This document shows, piece by piece, positions 1 to 6,115 of a stretch of DNA of 37,199 nucleotides. The notes beneath the pieces are model-generated. The model ran no database searches and was not told the origin of the DNA. It worked only from the letters and a program-made list of their open reading frames with translations. Origin of the DNA: a virus; the IMG/VR virus record IMGVR_UViG_3300044533_001341, positions 1 through 37,199 of that record. One strand, written 5' to 3'. A program made the position numbers and the translations under genes. Numbering within the stretch: position 1 is the first letter of the stretch; each line of letters opens with the position of its first letter.

Positions 1-127
1 GGCCGGGCCGGTCGACGGCCCAAACGACACGACGACCGGCTCGACCGGCCGGGCCGCCTCTGACGCCGCCACCAGGGCAGCGACCGCGTTTGCATATGGT
101 CCGAACATCAAGCCGCCTCCCCTGCCG
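1..127. repeat. Left copy of 127-bp terminal direct repeat
   Basis: Bases 1-127 are identical to 37073-37199. A 127-bp exact overlap at the two ends of a contig is what a de Bruijn assembler leaves when a circle is closed with a k-mer of 127. I therefore read it as an assembly overlap, with one copy in the real genome. It lies across the start of the 65-aa gene at 36983-37180 and the end of the HTH gene at 108-395, joining the minus-strand operon without a break. Confidence 0.95.
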
Positions 128-395
128 TTGCGATGGTTTCTGGCGCGACGCCCTCGACCGGCGTCTCGACCGGCGTCTCGACCGGCGTCTCGATCGGCCG
201 CCAGTCGGGCGGCACGATCGCCTCGATCGCCCGGATCGTTTCAGCCGACGGCGCCCAGGCGGCCGAATCCATGCCGCGCAGCGCGGCACGCGACAGGCCA
301 ACGCGCAGGGCAAGGGCGGAATAGGACAGGCCTTCGGCCTGGCGGAAGGCGCGGAGGCGGCCGAGAACGTCGACCAGGAGCGGAGGGCGGGACAT
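108..395 (-). CDS. Small XRE-type HTH protein, Cro-like
   Basis: A 95-aa protein. Residues about 8-60 read as a helix-turn-helix of the XRE/Cro type: a leading helix (VLGRLRAFRQAEGLS), then YSALALRVGLS, then the recognition segment RAALRGM and a closing helix. The C-terminal third carries a repeated PVET segment coded by a 12-bp tandem repeat, then a short alanine-rich end. It is the first gene of the long minus-strand lytic operon and is divergent from the repressor at 481, which is the position of Cro. I chose the ATG at 395 because the HTH follows at once. No good Shine-Dalgarno precedes it, so a leaderless message from the AT-rich sequence at 411-420 is possible. Its stop overlaps the next gene (TGATG at 106-110, equivalent to 37178-37182). 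The Cro role is inferred from position and fold. Confidence 0.75.
   Translation of the reverse strand: MSRPPLLVDVLGRLRAFRQAEGLSYSALALRVGLSRAALRGMDSAAWAPSAETIRAIEAIVPPDWRPIETPVETPVETPVEGVAPETIATAGEAA
153..197. repeat. 12-bp tandem repeat inside the Cro-like gene
   Basis: The unit CTCGACCGGCGT is present three times in a row (153-164, 165-176, 177-188), followed by a diverged partial copy to 197. On the minus strand it codes the PVET repeat near the C terminus of the HTH protein. The copies are nearly identical at DNA level, so the array probably expanded recently by slippage and could vary in length between isolates. Confidence 0.9.
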
Positions 396-480
396 GAGCG
401 GAGGTTTGCATAGTTTAATATGCAGATCAAGGCCGCCGGATAACACAATATCCGCGAATTCTTTTATCCAATGGCGCAAA
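396..480. promoter_or_regulatory. Genetic switch: divergent promoter/operator region
   Basis: This is an 85-bp AT-rich island between divergent cro-like and repressor genes. It holds two 18-bp inverted repeats of the same 6-6-6 architecture: TGCATA-N6-TATGCA at 407-424 and CGGATA-N6-TATCCG at 437-454. The second form recurs at 1734-1751. The sites share ATA-N6-TAT, as expected for two related dimeric HTH proteins with overlapping specificity. On the minus strand, TATTAA (415-420) could serve as a -10 for the cro side, and TTTTATCC near 462-469 is a candidate on the repressor side. No consensus -35 is clear, so promoter placement is tentative. The operators are much better supported than the promoter elements. 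Confidence 0.75.
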
Positions 481-1107
481 ATGCGGTATATGCCCGACCT
501 GGTCGACGCCCGCCGGCGCGCTCTAAACGCCTTTCTGATCCGTCATCGTCTTTCGGCGCGCGCGATCTGCCGCGCCGCCGGCCTCTCGCCGGCCGTCGTC
601 AGTCAATTTGTGAACGTGCCAGGCCGGGACATGATCGCCCGCACCTGGGAGGCGCTGGCCGCCGGCGCCTCGACGCTGCTCGGCCGGCCCGTCAGCGTCG
701 CCGAGCTGCAGGGCGATCGCGCCGAGCCCGGCACCGTCGAGGCCGTCAGCTTCGCCGACGGTCGCGCGATCGTCGTTCCGCTCGACCAGACGCTCGACGT
801 CGACGCCGGAAACCCGCCGGACGGCGCCGCCGGCGAGGCCTTGCTTGTGCGCGACAACGCCGCCGCGCCGACTTTCGAGGCCGGCGACATGCTCTGGCCG
901 GGCCGCGCGCGCCGAGACGTCGGCGAGCTGGTCGGCCGCGTCGTCGTCGCCCAGCTGGCCGACGGCTCGCGCCTGGTGCGCCGGCTGTTGCGCGGCAGCC
1001 ACGCCGGCCGCTTCGATCTGCAGGCCGTCAACGCCGCCGGCGCGCCGCTGGCCGACCAGGCCATCGTCGAGGCGGCGCCGATCCGCTGGATCCGTAAAGC
1101 GTCCTGA
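481..1107 (+). CDS. CI-like repressor with inactive S24/LexA-type C-domain
   Basis: A 208-aa protein from the ATG at 481 (a second ATG at 490 is possible). Residues about 10-60 form an HTH (RAICRAAGLSPAVVSQFVN). Residues about 118-205 match the LexA/CI S24 fold, with the landmarks APTFEAGDML, GRVVVAQLADG, LVRRLLR and a closing VEAAPIRWIRK. Normal members have Ser-Met before x-P-T and a Lys in V-K-R-L. Here those positions are Ala127-Ala128 and Arg167, so both members of the Ser/Lys dyad are missing. The protein should keep its dimerization fold but not self-cleave, so classical RecA/SOS cleavage is not expected. It is the first gene of the plus-strand lysogeny operon and faces the switch operators. 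Identification as the immunity repressor rests on fold and position. Confidence 0.85.
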   Translation: MRYMPDLVDARRRALNAFLIRHRLSARAICRAAGLSPAVVSQFVNVPGRDMIARTWEALAAGASTLLGRPVSVAELQGDRAEPGTVEAVSFADGRAIVVPLDQTLDVDAGNPPDGAAGEALLVRDNAAAPTFEAGDMLWPGRARRDVGELVGRVVVAQLADGSRLVRRLLRGSHAGRFDLQAVNAAGAPLADQAIVEAAPIRWIRKAS

Positions 1108-1169
1108 CGGCTCACACCGCCGGCGAACCCCGCTTGCGATTATTGCACCGCGACTGAGCGATCCCGGTT

Positions 1170-1198
1170 TTGACAGGCCAAAAAATTGTCATAGTCTC
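1170..1198 (+). promoter_or_regulatory. Candidate promoter upstream of the 75-aa gene
   Basis: A consensus -35 hexamer TTGACA lies at 1170-1175 in the 150-bp gap after the repressor. It is followed by an A-run and then CATAGT (1190-1195) or TAGTCT (1192-1197) as imperfect -10 boxes, with spacing of 14-16 bp. The segment also contains short inverted arms TGACA (1171-1175) and TGTCA (1187-1191), which could be a regulator site. It would allow the downstream genes to be expressed apart from the repressor. Confidence 0.4.
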
Positions 1199-1257
1199 GC
1201 CGGCCCGCCCAGTAAGGCGGCGCAACTATATCGCCACGCAATTAAGGATTGCGGCCC

Positions 1258-1485
1258 ATGACAAACGCCAAGCGGACAAACGATCGGTCCAGCCGGACCA
1301 GAAAGAAACCCGACGGCGCCGCGGCCGCGCTGCGCCAGCTGCGCGCGATCGGCCGACTATTGATCGCCCGCGGCGCGGCTTTGCCTGACGTCGACCTGGG
1401 CGACGAACTGGTATTCCTGGGCGGCCAGGCACTCGACCAGGCCGAGGCCGCCCTGGCCGCGCTGGCCGCGCGCGAGGCCACATAA
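1258..1485 (+). CDS. Hypothetical protein, 75 aa
   Basis: I do not recognise this protein. It begins with a basic, Ser/Arg/Lys-rich segment (residues 1-22) and continues as a mostly helical, alanine/leucine-rich body (AAALRQLRAIGRLL, then a C-terminal AEAALAALAAREAT). There is no membrane segment or known motif. The ATG at 1258 was chosen because AAGGA lies 9 bases upstream (1244-1248); the in-frame TTG at 1249 is too close to that site. The stop codon overlaps the next start (TAATG), so it is probably translated with the membrane protein that follows. Confidence 0.6.
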   Translation: MTNAKRTNDRSSRTRKKPDGAAAALRQLRAIGRLLIARGAALPDVDLGDELVFLGGQALDQAEAALAALAAREAT

Positions 1486-1715
1486 TGCGAACGCTTGGAT
1501 TCTTTGCCGTCCTGCTGGCGGTCCCGGCCTTTCTGGTCGGCGTCAGTCTGGCGATCGCCGCCGATCCGACGGCCGGCCTTGTCATCCTGGCCGCAGCGAG
1601 CGGCCTGTTCTGGGCCGGCCTGCTGCTGCTGGCCGCCGGCCAGATCGTTGCCGCGATCGACACCGCCGCCGACCGCATCGTCGCCGCCGTGCGCGCCGGG
1701 CCGCGGCCGAGCTGA
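1485..1715 (+). CDS. Small membrane protein with two TM helices
   Basis: A 76-aa protein with two strongly hydrophobic spans at about residues 3-26 and 29-54, joined by a short turn containing Asp-Pro. An amphipathic tail (IDTAADRIVAAVRA) and a basic C terminus follow. It overlaps the upstream gene by one base. In the lysogeny operon of a phage, a small two-TM protein might act in superinfection exclusion or another surface change in the lysogen, but nothing in the sequence proves that. It is not near the lysis genes, so holin function is unlikely. Confidence 0.6.
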   Translation: MRTLGFFAVLLAVPAFLVGVSLAIAADPTAGLVILAAASGLFWAGLLLLAAGQIVAAIDTAADRIVAAVRAGPRPS

Positions 1716-1729
1716 CGCGCTCCCGCGCC

Positions 1730-1755
1730 CGATCGGATAGTTAACTATCCGATCG
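1730..1755. promoter_or_regulatory. Perfect 26-bp palindrome containing a switch-type operator
   Basis: Bases 1730-1755 are a perfect palindrome centred on GTTAAC. Its core at 1734-1751 is CGGATA-GTTAAC-TATCCG, the same half-sites and spacing as the operator at 437-454 in the cI/cro switch. It lies in a 174-bp gene gap with AT-rich sequence just downstream (TTGACT at 1757-1762, GATATTAGAATATG at 1766-1779), where a promoter for the 1890 gene is plausible. I infer a distant operator for the phage repressor or Cro-like protein. Confidence 0.8.
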
Positions 1756-1889
1756 CTTGACTCTGGATATTAGAATATGCGACCGTCCGCGGCCGTCTCG
1801 ATCCCGAGGTGGCCGGCGGCGGCGCCCGTATCCCTCACAAGGCAAGCCCGCGGGCGTCGCCGCCGTTCCCCCTTTTCCTGGTGGAACGC

Positions 1890-2156
1890 ATGCCCGACTC
1901 GATCACCCCGCCCGAACGCCGTTCGGCCCCGACGACCTTTTCGCGCGGCCTGCCCATTCTCTCGACTGAGCGGCTCACGTTCGCCGAGCGCGAGGCGACG
2001 CGCGACCTGGCCCGCGCGCTGCGCTTCGCCGCCGACATGGCCGACGACGCCCTCGCGGTCGGTCGCGTCGACCACGCGCTGCAGGCCGGCCAGATCGCCG
2101 GCGAGATCGCCCAGGCCGCGGCGACGCTGACGGCCCGGCTCGGCTCCAACCGATGA
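1890..2156 (+). CDS. Hypothetical helical protein, 88 aa
   Basis: Function not recognised. After a proline-rich start (MPDSITPPERRSAPTT) the protein is a single long predicted helical region rich in Ala, Arg and acidic residues (about residues 28-84), without membrane spans. The ATG at 1890 is preceded by GGTGGA at a suitable distance. Upstream in-frame sequence reads as non-coding. One of the ten GAACG-S-CGTTC palindromes (1914-1924) lies within its first codons, reading ERRS. Its stop overlaps the start of the next gene (ATGA), so it belongs to the operon that leads into the ParB-like gene. Confidence 0.6.
   Translation: MPDSITPPERRSAPTTFSRGLPILSTERLTFAEREATRDLARALRFAADMADDALAVGRVDHALQAGQIAGEIAQAAATLTARLGSNR
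1912..1926. promoter_or_regulatory. First of ten genome-wide GAACG-S-CGTTC palindromes
   Basis: The 11-bp palindrome GAACG-S-CGTTC (S = C or G) occurs at 1914, 6620, 12066, 13781, 17791, 20181, 21609, 26414, 30144 and 34478 (first base of each). Seven of the ten extend to CGAACG-S-CGTTCG, and this copy extends to 15 bp. Within genes it is read in three different frames (N-G/A-V, E-R-R-S and T-P-F), and the 30144 copy is intergenic. The conservation is therefore at DNA level, not protein level. The role is unknown; a dispersed protein-binding site is the simplest reading. Confidence 0.75.
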
Positions 2157-2368
2157 CGGCGGCGCCCTCGCCGATCGAGCGGGTCGCGCTGCTGCGCGAC
2201 GCCGTCCGCATGGTCGCCGACCGGCTCGACCAGGCGACCAAAGATCCGGCGACCGCCGGCCCCCAGGTAGAGACCGCGCGCGACGCGCTCGACTACGCGC
2301 GCGAGGCAGCCGCCGAGCTGGCCCGCGCTTTTCCCGCGTCCCATCCACCAGCAGCCCGAAAGGCCTGA
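2153..2368 (+). CDS. Hypothetical helical protein, 71 aa
   Basis: Not recognised. A small, Ala/Arg/Asp-rich and probably wholly helical protein with no Cys, no membrane span and no known motif. Its start overlaps the preceding stop (ATGA) and its stop is 2 bp from the ParB-like gene, so the three genes are almost certainly co-translated. Its composition and length resemble the 88-aa neighbour (both read as short helical bundles), and the two might work as a pair, but this is inference only. Confidence 0.6.
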   Translation: MTAAPSPIERVALLRDAVRMVADRLDQATKDPATAGPQVETARDALDYAREAAAELARAFPASHPPAARKA

Positions 2369-2370
2369 CA

Positions 2371-3969
2371 ATGTCCACAACTCCCACGGCGCCAGAGGTC
2401 GGCGTCATTTCCCTGACGCGGCCCGCAACGGCCGCCCAGCTCGCGGCGTTCGCCGTGATCGACGGCATGGCGTCGATCCGCCTCGACGCGATCGAGCCCT
2501 CGCCGTTCAATCCGCGCAAGCAATTCGACGGGATCGACGATCTCGCGGCCTCGATCGAGGCGCAGGGCCTGCTCGAAAACCTGGTCATTCGCCGCGCGCC
2601 GGCCGGCAGCCGCAAGGATTACCAGCTGGTCGCCGGCGAGCGCCGGTTTCGCGCGCTGCAGAAACTCAAACGCGACGTCGCGCCGTGCCGCATCATCGAG
2701 GCAGACGACGGCCAGGCACGCGCCGCCCAGATCGTCGAGAACCTGCAGCGCGCCGACATATCTCCCGCGGAAGAGGCGGAAGCCTTTGCCAAGCTGCAGG
2801 ACCAGGATCCGAAAACCTGGACCGCCGCGGCGATCGGCCGGGCCGTCGGGAAAACCGATCGCTTCGTCGCGCAACGCCTGACGATCGCCCGCGGCCTGGC
2901 CGCGCCGCTGAAAAAGCGTTTCGCCGCCGGCGAGCTGAAAGTCGAGATCGCCCGCACGGTCGCCGCCCTGCCGGCGACGCTGCAGACCGAGATTGCAAAG
3001 GATCGCTGGGCGACGAACGACGCGGACCAGGCGAAACGCTGGATCGCCTCGCGCGTCGCCCCGGTCGCGGCGGCCGCTTTCGACGTCGCGCAATACCAGG
3101 GCGCGATGGTCGAGGAAGAGGGCAAGCGGTATTTCGCCGACGTCGGCGCCTTCGTCAAACTGCAGACCGCCGCGGCCGAGGCCCGCGTCGCTGAGCTGCG
3201 CGCCGACTGGCCGACCGCGAAACTGGTCGTGCGCCAGGATCTCGGCGACTGGCGCTGGGCCGACAGCAAGGAACGGCTTTCGCCCTACGGCGGCAGCGGC
3301 AAACGCGACAAGGGCGGCGCGGCCGGGAAATCAGACGTCCCGCGCGAAAAGCAGACCGCGATCGTCTGGATCGACGGCAGCCAGGCGATCCGGACCGCGA
3401 CCGGCGTGATCCCGGCGGCCGCCCATCGCGAGACGGTCGATCGCTTCGGCCAGGCGAAAGAAACCGCCGACGCCCGCCGGCGCCGCCTCGCGCACGTCGC
3501 CGCGCTGCGCGACGCGATCGCAGGCAATCCCGACTTTGCCTTGCGCCTGACGATCGCCGCGCTGGCGAACGGCCGGTCGCGGCTCGGCTACGATTCGCAG
3601 GCCCGCAAGCATACGTTGCCGCGGCTGCCGGCATCGCTGCAGAAGATCGAGGCGGCGTCGATCGGCGAACGTGACGCCGGCGGCGCGATGGCCGAGGCGA
3701 TGAAACTCGACCGCAAGGCGATCGAGGCCGCCCTGGCGGCCTATGCGTCGGAGATCGTCGACTGGTCGGCGCACGAAAAAAAGCCCGACGGCTTTGCGGC
3801 CGTCGTCGGCGATCGCCTAAAGGTCGCGCTGCCGCCGATCGTCAAGGCCGCGGCCGCAAAGGCAAAGGCCAAGGCCAAGGCCAAGGCGCCCGCCAAGGCC
3901 AAGGCGAAGGCGAAGGCCAAGGCCAAGGCCAAGGCGAAGGCGAAGGCGCCGCGGAAGGCCGCCAAATGA
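2371..3969 (+). CDS. ParB/Spo0J-domain DNA-binding protein with histone-like KA tail
   Basis: A 532-aa protein. Residues about 35-130 are a ParB/Srx N-terminal domain: SIRLDAIEPSPFNPRK, then a GERRFRA box and ENLQRADISPAEEAEAF, the motifs that bind nucleotide and support clamp closure in ParB proteins. An HTH-containing middle part follows (AAIGRAVGKTDRFVAQRLT). The C-terminal region is unlike chromosomal ParB and ends in about 40 residues of Lys-Ala repeats resembling histone H1. GAAAGG precedes the ATG at 2371. No ParA ATPase is encoded, so ordinary ParABS partition is doubtful unless host ParA is used. Plausible roles are DNA condensation, plasmid-like maintenance or transcriptional silencing in the lysogen. 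The domain call is strong; the role is not known. Confidence 0.85.
   Translation: MSTTPTAPEVGVISLTRPATAAQLAAFAVIDGMASIRLDAIEPSPFNPRKQFDGIDDLAASIEAQGLLENLVIRRAPAGSRKDYQLVAGERRFRALQKLKRDVAPCRIIEADDGQARAAQIVENLQRADISPAEEAEAFAKLQDQDPKTWTAAAIGRAVGKTDRFVAQRLTIARGLAAPLKKRFAAGELKVEIARTVAALPATLQTEIAKDRWATNDADQAKRWIASRVAPVAAAAFDVAQYQGAMVEEEGKRYFADVGAFVKLQTAAAEARVAELRADWPTAKLVVRQDLGDWRWADSKERLSPYGGSGKRDKGGAAGKSDVPREKQTAIVWIDGSQAIRTATGVIPAAAHRETVDRFGQAKETADARRRRLAHVAALRDAIAGNPDFALRLTIAALANGRSRLGYDSQARKHTLPRLPASLQKIEAASIGERDAGGAMAEAMKLDRKAIEAALAAYASEIVDWSAHEKKPDGFAAVVGDRLKVALPPIVKAAAAKAKAKAKAKAPAKAKAKAKAKAKAKAKAKAPRKAAK
3850..3968 (+). repeat. 6-bp codon repeat coding a Lys-Ala tail
   Basis: This is a run of alternating AAG GCC / AAG GCG codons, broken by a few AAGGCGCCC units (Ala-Pro). 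It codes the basic tail of the ParB-domain protein. Such a tail binds DNA without sequence specificity in H1-like and Alg/HctB-type proteins. The near-perfect repetition makes it prone to length change. Confidence 0.9.
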
Positions 3970-4466
3970 GCGCGGCCGCCCCCGCTCCCGAGGCCGACCA
4001 GATCGTCGTCCTGCCGGCCGGCGAATCGCTGCCGCTCTGGCCGGGTCTGGCCGAGGCGATCAAGGTCGCCAGCATGCGGGCGTTCGGCGCGCCGACGCCC
4101 GACGCCTGGCAGCAGGCATTCGCCGCCAGCCTGGTCGCCGACCTGGCGGCGCGCCGCCTCGCCCTGGTGCCGCTGGGCGACGCCCGCACGAAAACGGCGG
4201 TCGACGCTTACGTTTACGGCCTCGCCCTCGATCGCCAGCACGCGGTCGAGCGGCTGCTGCACCAGGTCGCCGGGATCTTCGGCCCGGATCCCGAACGCCT
4301 CGACCTTTATGCCGAGATTGAGGCCTGCCTGGCCGCGCTGACAGGCCACGCCGCGCCGGCCGGCGCCCAGCGCCTCGGCGGCGTCGACGAACGGCTGCGC
4401 GAGCTGCGCCAGCTGCTGCTCGGCATCCCGGTCGACGTCCCGGCCGGCTGGATCGCCGAAACATGA
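3966..4466 (+). CDS. Hypothetical protein, 166 aa, between parB-like and dnaN
   Basis: I do not recognise this family. The start overlaps the ParB-like stop (ATGA) and the end overlaps the next gene in the same way. Residues 1-30 are low-complexity with a short hydrophobic segment, and the rest is helical (e.g. DAWQQAFAASLVADLAARRLALVPL, AVDAYVYGLALDRQHAVERLLHQVAGIFG). It has no Zn-binding Cys cluster, membrane span or P-loop. Its tight coupling between a ParB-domain protein and a DNA sliding clamp suggests a part in DNA maintenance or replication, but nothing in the sequence shows it. Confidence 0.6.
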   Translation: MSAAAPAPEADQIVVLPAGESLPLWPGLAEAIKVASMRAFGAPTPDAWQQAFAASLVADLAARRLALVPLGDARTKTAVDAYVYGLALDRQHAVERLLHQVAGIFGPDPERLDLYAEIEACLAALTGHAAPAGAQRLGGVDERLRELRQLLLGIPVDVPAGWIAET

Positions 4467-4822
4467 TCGGCGAGGCCTCGATTCTGGCGGTCGACCTTCC
4501 CTGGGCCGATCGCGAGCTGGACGATCTGCTGGCCGCGCTGCGCCGGCACGACGTCGGCGAGGCGGCGCGGCTGCTGCGCGCGATCCGCCCGGATCCGGCG
4601 GCCCTGCTGCCGCCGAATGCGCCCTGGCAAGCCTTCGCGATCGGCCGCGCCGGCCTCGACCTTCACACCTGGACGCGCGCCGAGGCCCTGCAGCATGTCG
4701 AGCAGGGCCGCCCCGAATATGCGCTCGCCCTGGTCGAGCGATATCGCCGCGAATTCGACGCCGACGACATGCGCGCGCGCAATCCCCAACAGCCGAGGCC
4801 CTGCCATGAAATTGATCGTTGA
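4463..4822 (+). CDS. Hypothetical protein, 119 aa, overlapping dnaN
   Basis: Unrecognised. It overlaps the preceding stop (ATGA at 4463) and runs 17 bp into the dnaN start at 4806, so it is translationally coupled to the clamp. The sequence is helical with an acidic start (DLPWADRELDDLLAALRRHDVGEAARLLRAIRPD) and a Trp-rich middle (PWQAFAIGRAGLDLHTWTR). No beta-clamp-binding QLxLF-like motif is obvious. It might be a clamp partner given its position, but that is untested. Confidence 0.55.
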   Translation: MIGEASILAVDLPWADRELDDLLAALRRHDVGEAARLLRAIRPDPAALLPPNAPWQAFAIGRAGLDLHTWTRAEALQHVEQGRPEYALALVERYRREFDADDMRARNPQQPRPCHEIDR

Positions 4823-5915
4823 ACGCGACGCGCTGCTGCGCGCCCTCACTCTCGCCGCCCGCGTCGTCGCCCGCGCCGCGACGATCCCGATCCTCTCGCA
4901 TGTCGCGATCCAGACCGCCGGCCGGCGCGCGACGCTGATCGCGACGAATCTCGACCGCTCGATCGTTGTCGCGCTGCCCGTCGTGAGCGCGACCGGCGCC
5001 GAGGCCGCGACGACGGCGCCGGCGGCCGGCCTTATGGCGTTCGCCAGGGCGACGGCGGCCGGCAGCCAGATCACGATCGAGCAGGAAGAGGGCGGCCCGC
5101 TGCTGCTGCGCGCCGGCCGCGCGCGGGCGTCGTTCCCGACGCTGCCGATCGAGGATTTCCCCAAGATCCCCCGCCACGACGACGCGGTCGCCGTTCGCAT
5201 CGCCGGCGCCGAGCTGGCCGGCGCGATCGAGCGGGTCCGGCATGCGCAGTCGAGCGAAGAGACGCGCTACTATCTAAACGGAATATATCTGGATCCCGTC
5301 GCCTCGCGCCTGGTCGCGACCGACGGCCACCGCCTCGCCTGGTCGGCCGTGTCGCTGACGCGGCCCGACGCCGGCGAGCTGGCCGGCATCATCATTCCGC
5401 GGCACGCGATCGCCGACCTGGCGGCCCTGGCGGCCGAGGCCGGCGACGACCGGGTCGAGCTGGAAATTTCGCCGACCAGCCTGCGGCTTGAGGTCGACGG
5501 CGTCGAGCTGCAGACGAAACTGGTCGACGGCACGTTCCCCGATTATCAGCGCGTCATCCCGACCGAGAACGTCTGCCGGTTCCGCGTCGATCGCGCCGAG
5601 CTGGTCGCCAGCGCGGCCAGATGCACCGCCCTGACGAACGACGGGAACCGCGGGATTCGGTTGCACGTCGCCGACGGTACGGCGCAGCTGACGCACAAGT
5701 CGCCCGACGGCGGCGAGATCGACGACGCGATCGACGCCCAGCTCGAAACGCCGCCCGCGGAAACCGGCTTTAATGGCAAATATCTGGCCGGCACGCTCGA
5801 CGCCCTCGACGGCGATACCGTCGAGATCGAATTCACGCCGGGCGGCCCGATCCTGCTGCGCGATCCCGCCGATCGCGACGGCCAGCTGCAAGTCGTCATG
5901 GCGATGAGGATCTGA
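4806..5915 (+). CDS. dnaN: DNA polymerase III sliding clamp (beta subunit)
   Basis: A 369-aa protein, full length for the family (E. coli 366). All three clamp domains are present: an N-terminal MKLIVERDALLRAL with PILSHVAI; a middle domain with EETRYYLNGIYL and ATDGHRLAW; and a C-terminal domain with DGTFPDYQRVIP, ending VVMAMRI. The residues that form the partner-binding cleft (T-x-G-H-R-L, the P of FPDY-x-x-VIP, the C-terminal M-x-M) are conserved, so it should bind clamp-binding motifs of polymerases. GAGG lies 7 bases before the ATG at 4806. No DNA polymerase is encoded in the genome, so the clamp must act with host enzymes. It sits in the lysogeny operon after the ParB-like gene, not with the phage primase and helicase. 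A phage-borne complete DnaN is unusual. Confidence 0.95.
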   Translation: MKLIVERDALLRALTLAARVVARAATIPILSHVAIQTAGRRATLIATNLDRSIVVALPVVSATGAEAATTAPAAGLMAFARATAAGSQITIEQEEGGPLLLRAGRARASFPTLPIEDFPKIPRHDDAVAVRIAGAELAGAIERVRHAQSSEETRYYLNGIYLDPVASRLVATDGHRLAWSAVSLTRPDAGELAGIIIPRHAIADLAALAAEAGDDRVELEISPTSLRLEVDGVELQTKLVDGTFPDYQRVIPTENVCRFRVDRAELVASAARCTALTNDGNRGIRLHVADGTAQLTHKSPDGGEIDDAIDAQLETPPAETGFNGKYLAGTLDALDGDTVEIEFTPGGPILLRDPADRDGQLQVVMAMRI

Positions 5916-5917
5916 CG

Positions 5918-6115
5918 ATGGTTTTCGCAGGCCTCGCCCTCATGTTCGCCGGCATGGCCGCCGGCGCCCTCTGGATCATCCTCGCCGCGGTCGACGGGAC
6001 CGGCCCCTGGCAAAACCGCGCGGAATCGGCGGCGGCGCGCAGCGCGGTCGGCGTGACGGCGATCGTCCTGCTCGCGGCCGGAACGACGATCGCAGCCCTG
6101 GCGGCCGTGCGATGA
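5918..6115 (+). CDS. Small membrane protein with two TM helices
   Basis: A 65-aa protein with hydrophobic spans at about residues 3-25 and 42-64, joined by a polar loop containing GPWQNRAESAAARS. It starts 2 bp after the clamp gene stop and overlaps the next gene (ATGA). It is the second two-TM protein of the plus-strand operon and shares no clear sequence with the one at 1485. Function unknown; a lysogen surface or exclusion role is possible. Confidence 0.6.
   Translation: MVFAGLALMFAGMAAGALWIILAAVDGTGPWQNRAESAAARSAVGVTAIVLLAAGTTIAALAAVR

Noticed and set aside
153-197. CRISPR-like array
   Set aside because: The 12-bp units are directly adjacent with no spacers, and the array codes a peptide repeat.
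3741-5243. A 500-codon minus-strand open frame opposite the ParB-like and dnaN genes
   Set aside because: It runs antisense to a certain dnaN and a certain ParB domain and includes the Lys-Ala repeat read backwards as an Ala/Phe/Leu repeat; it is a shadow frame.
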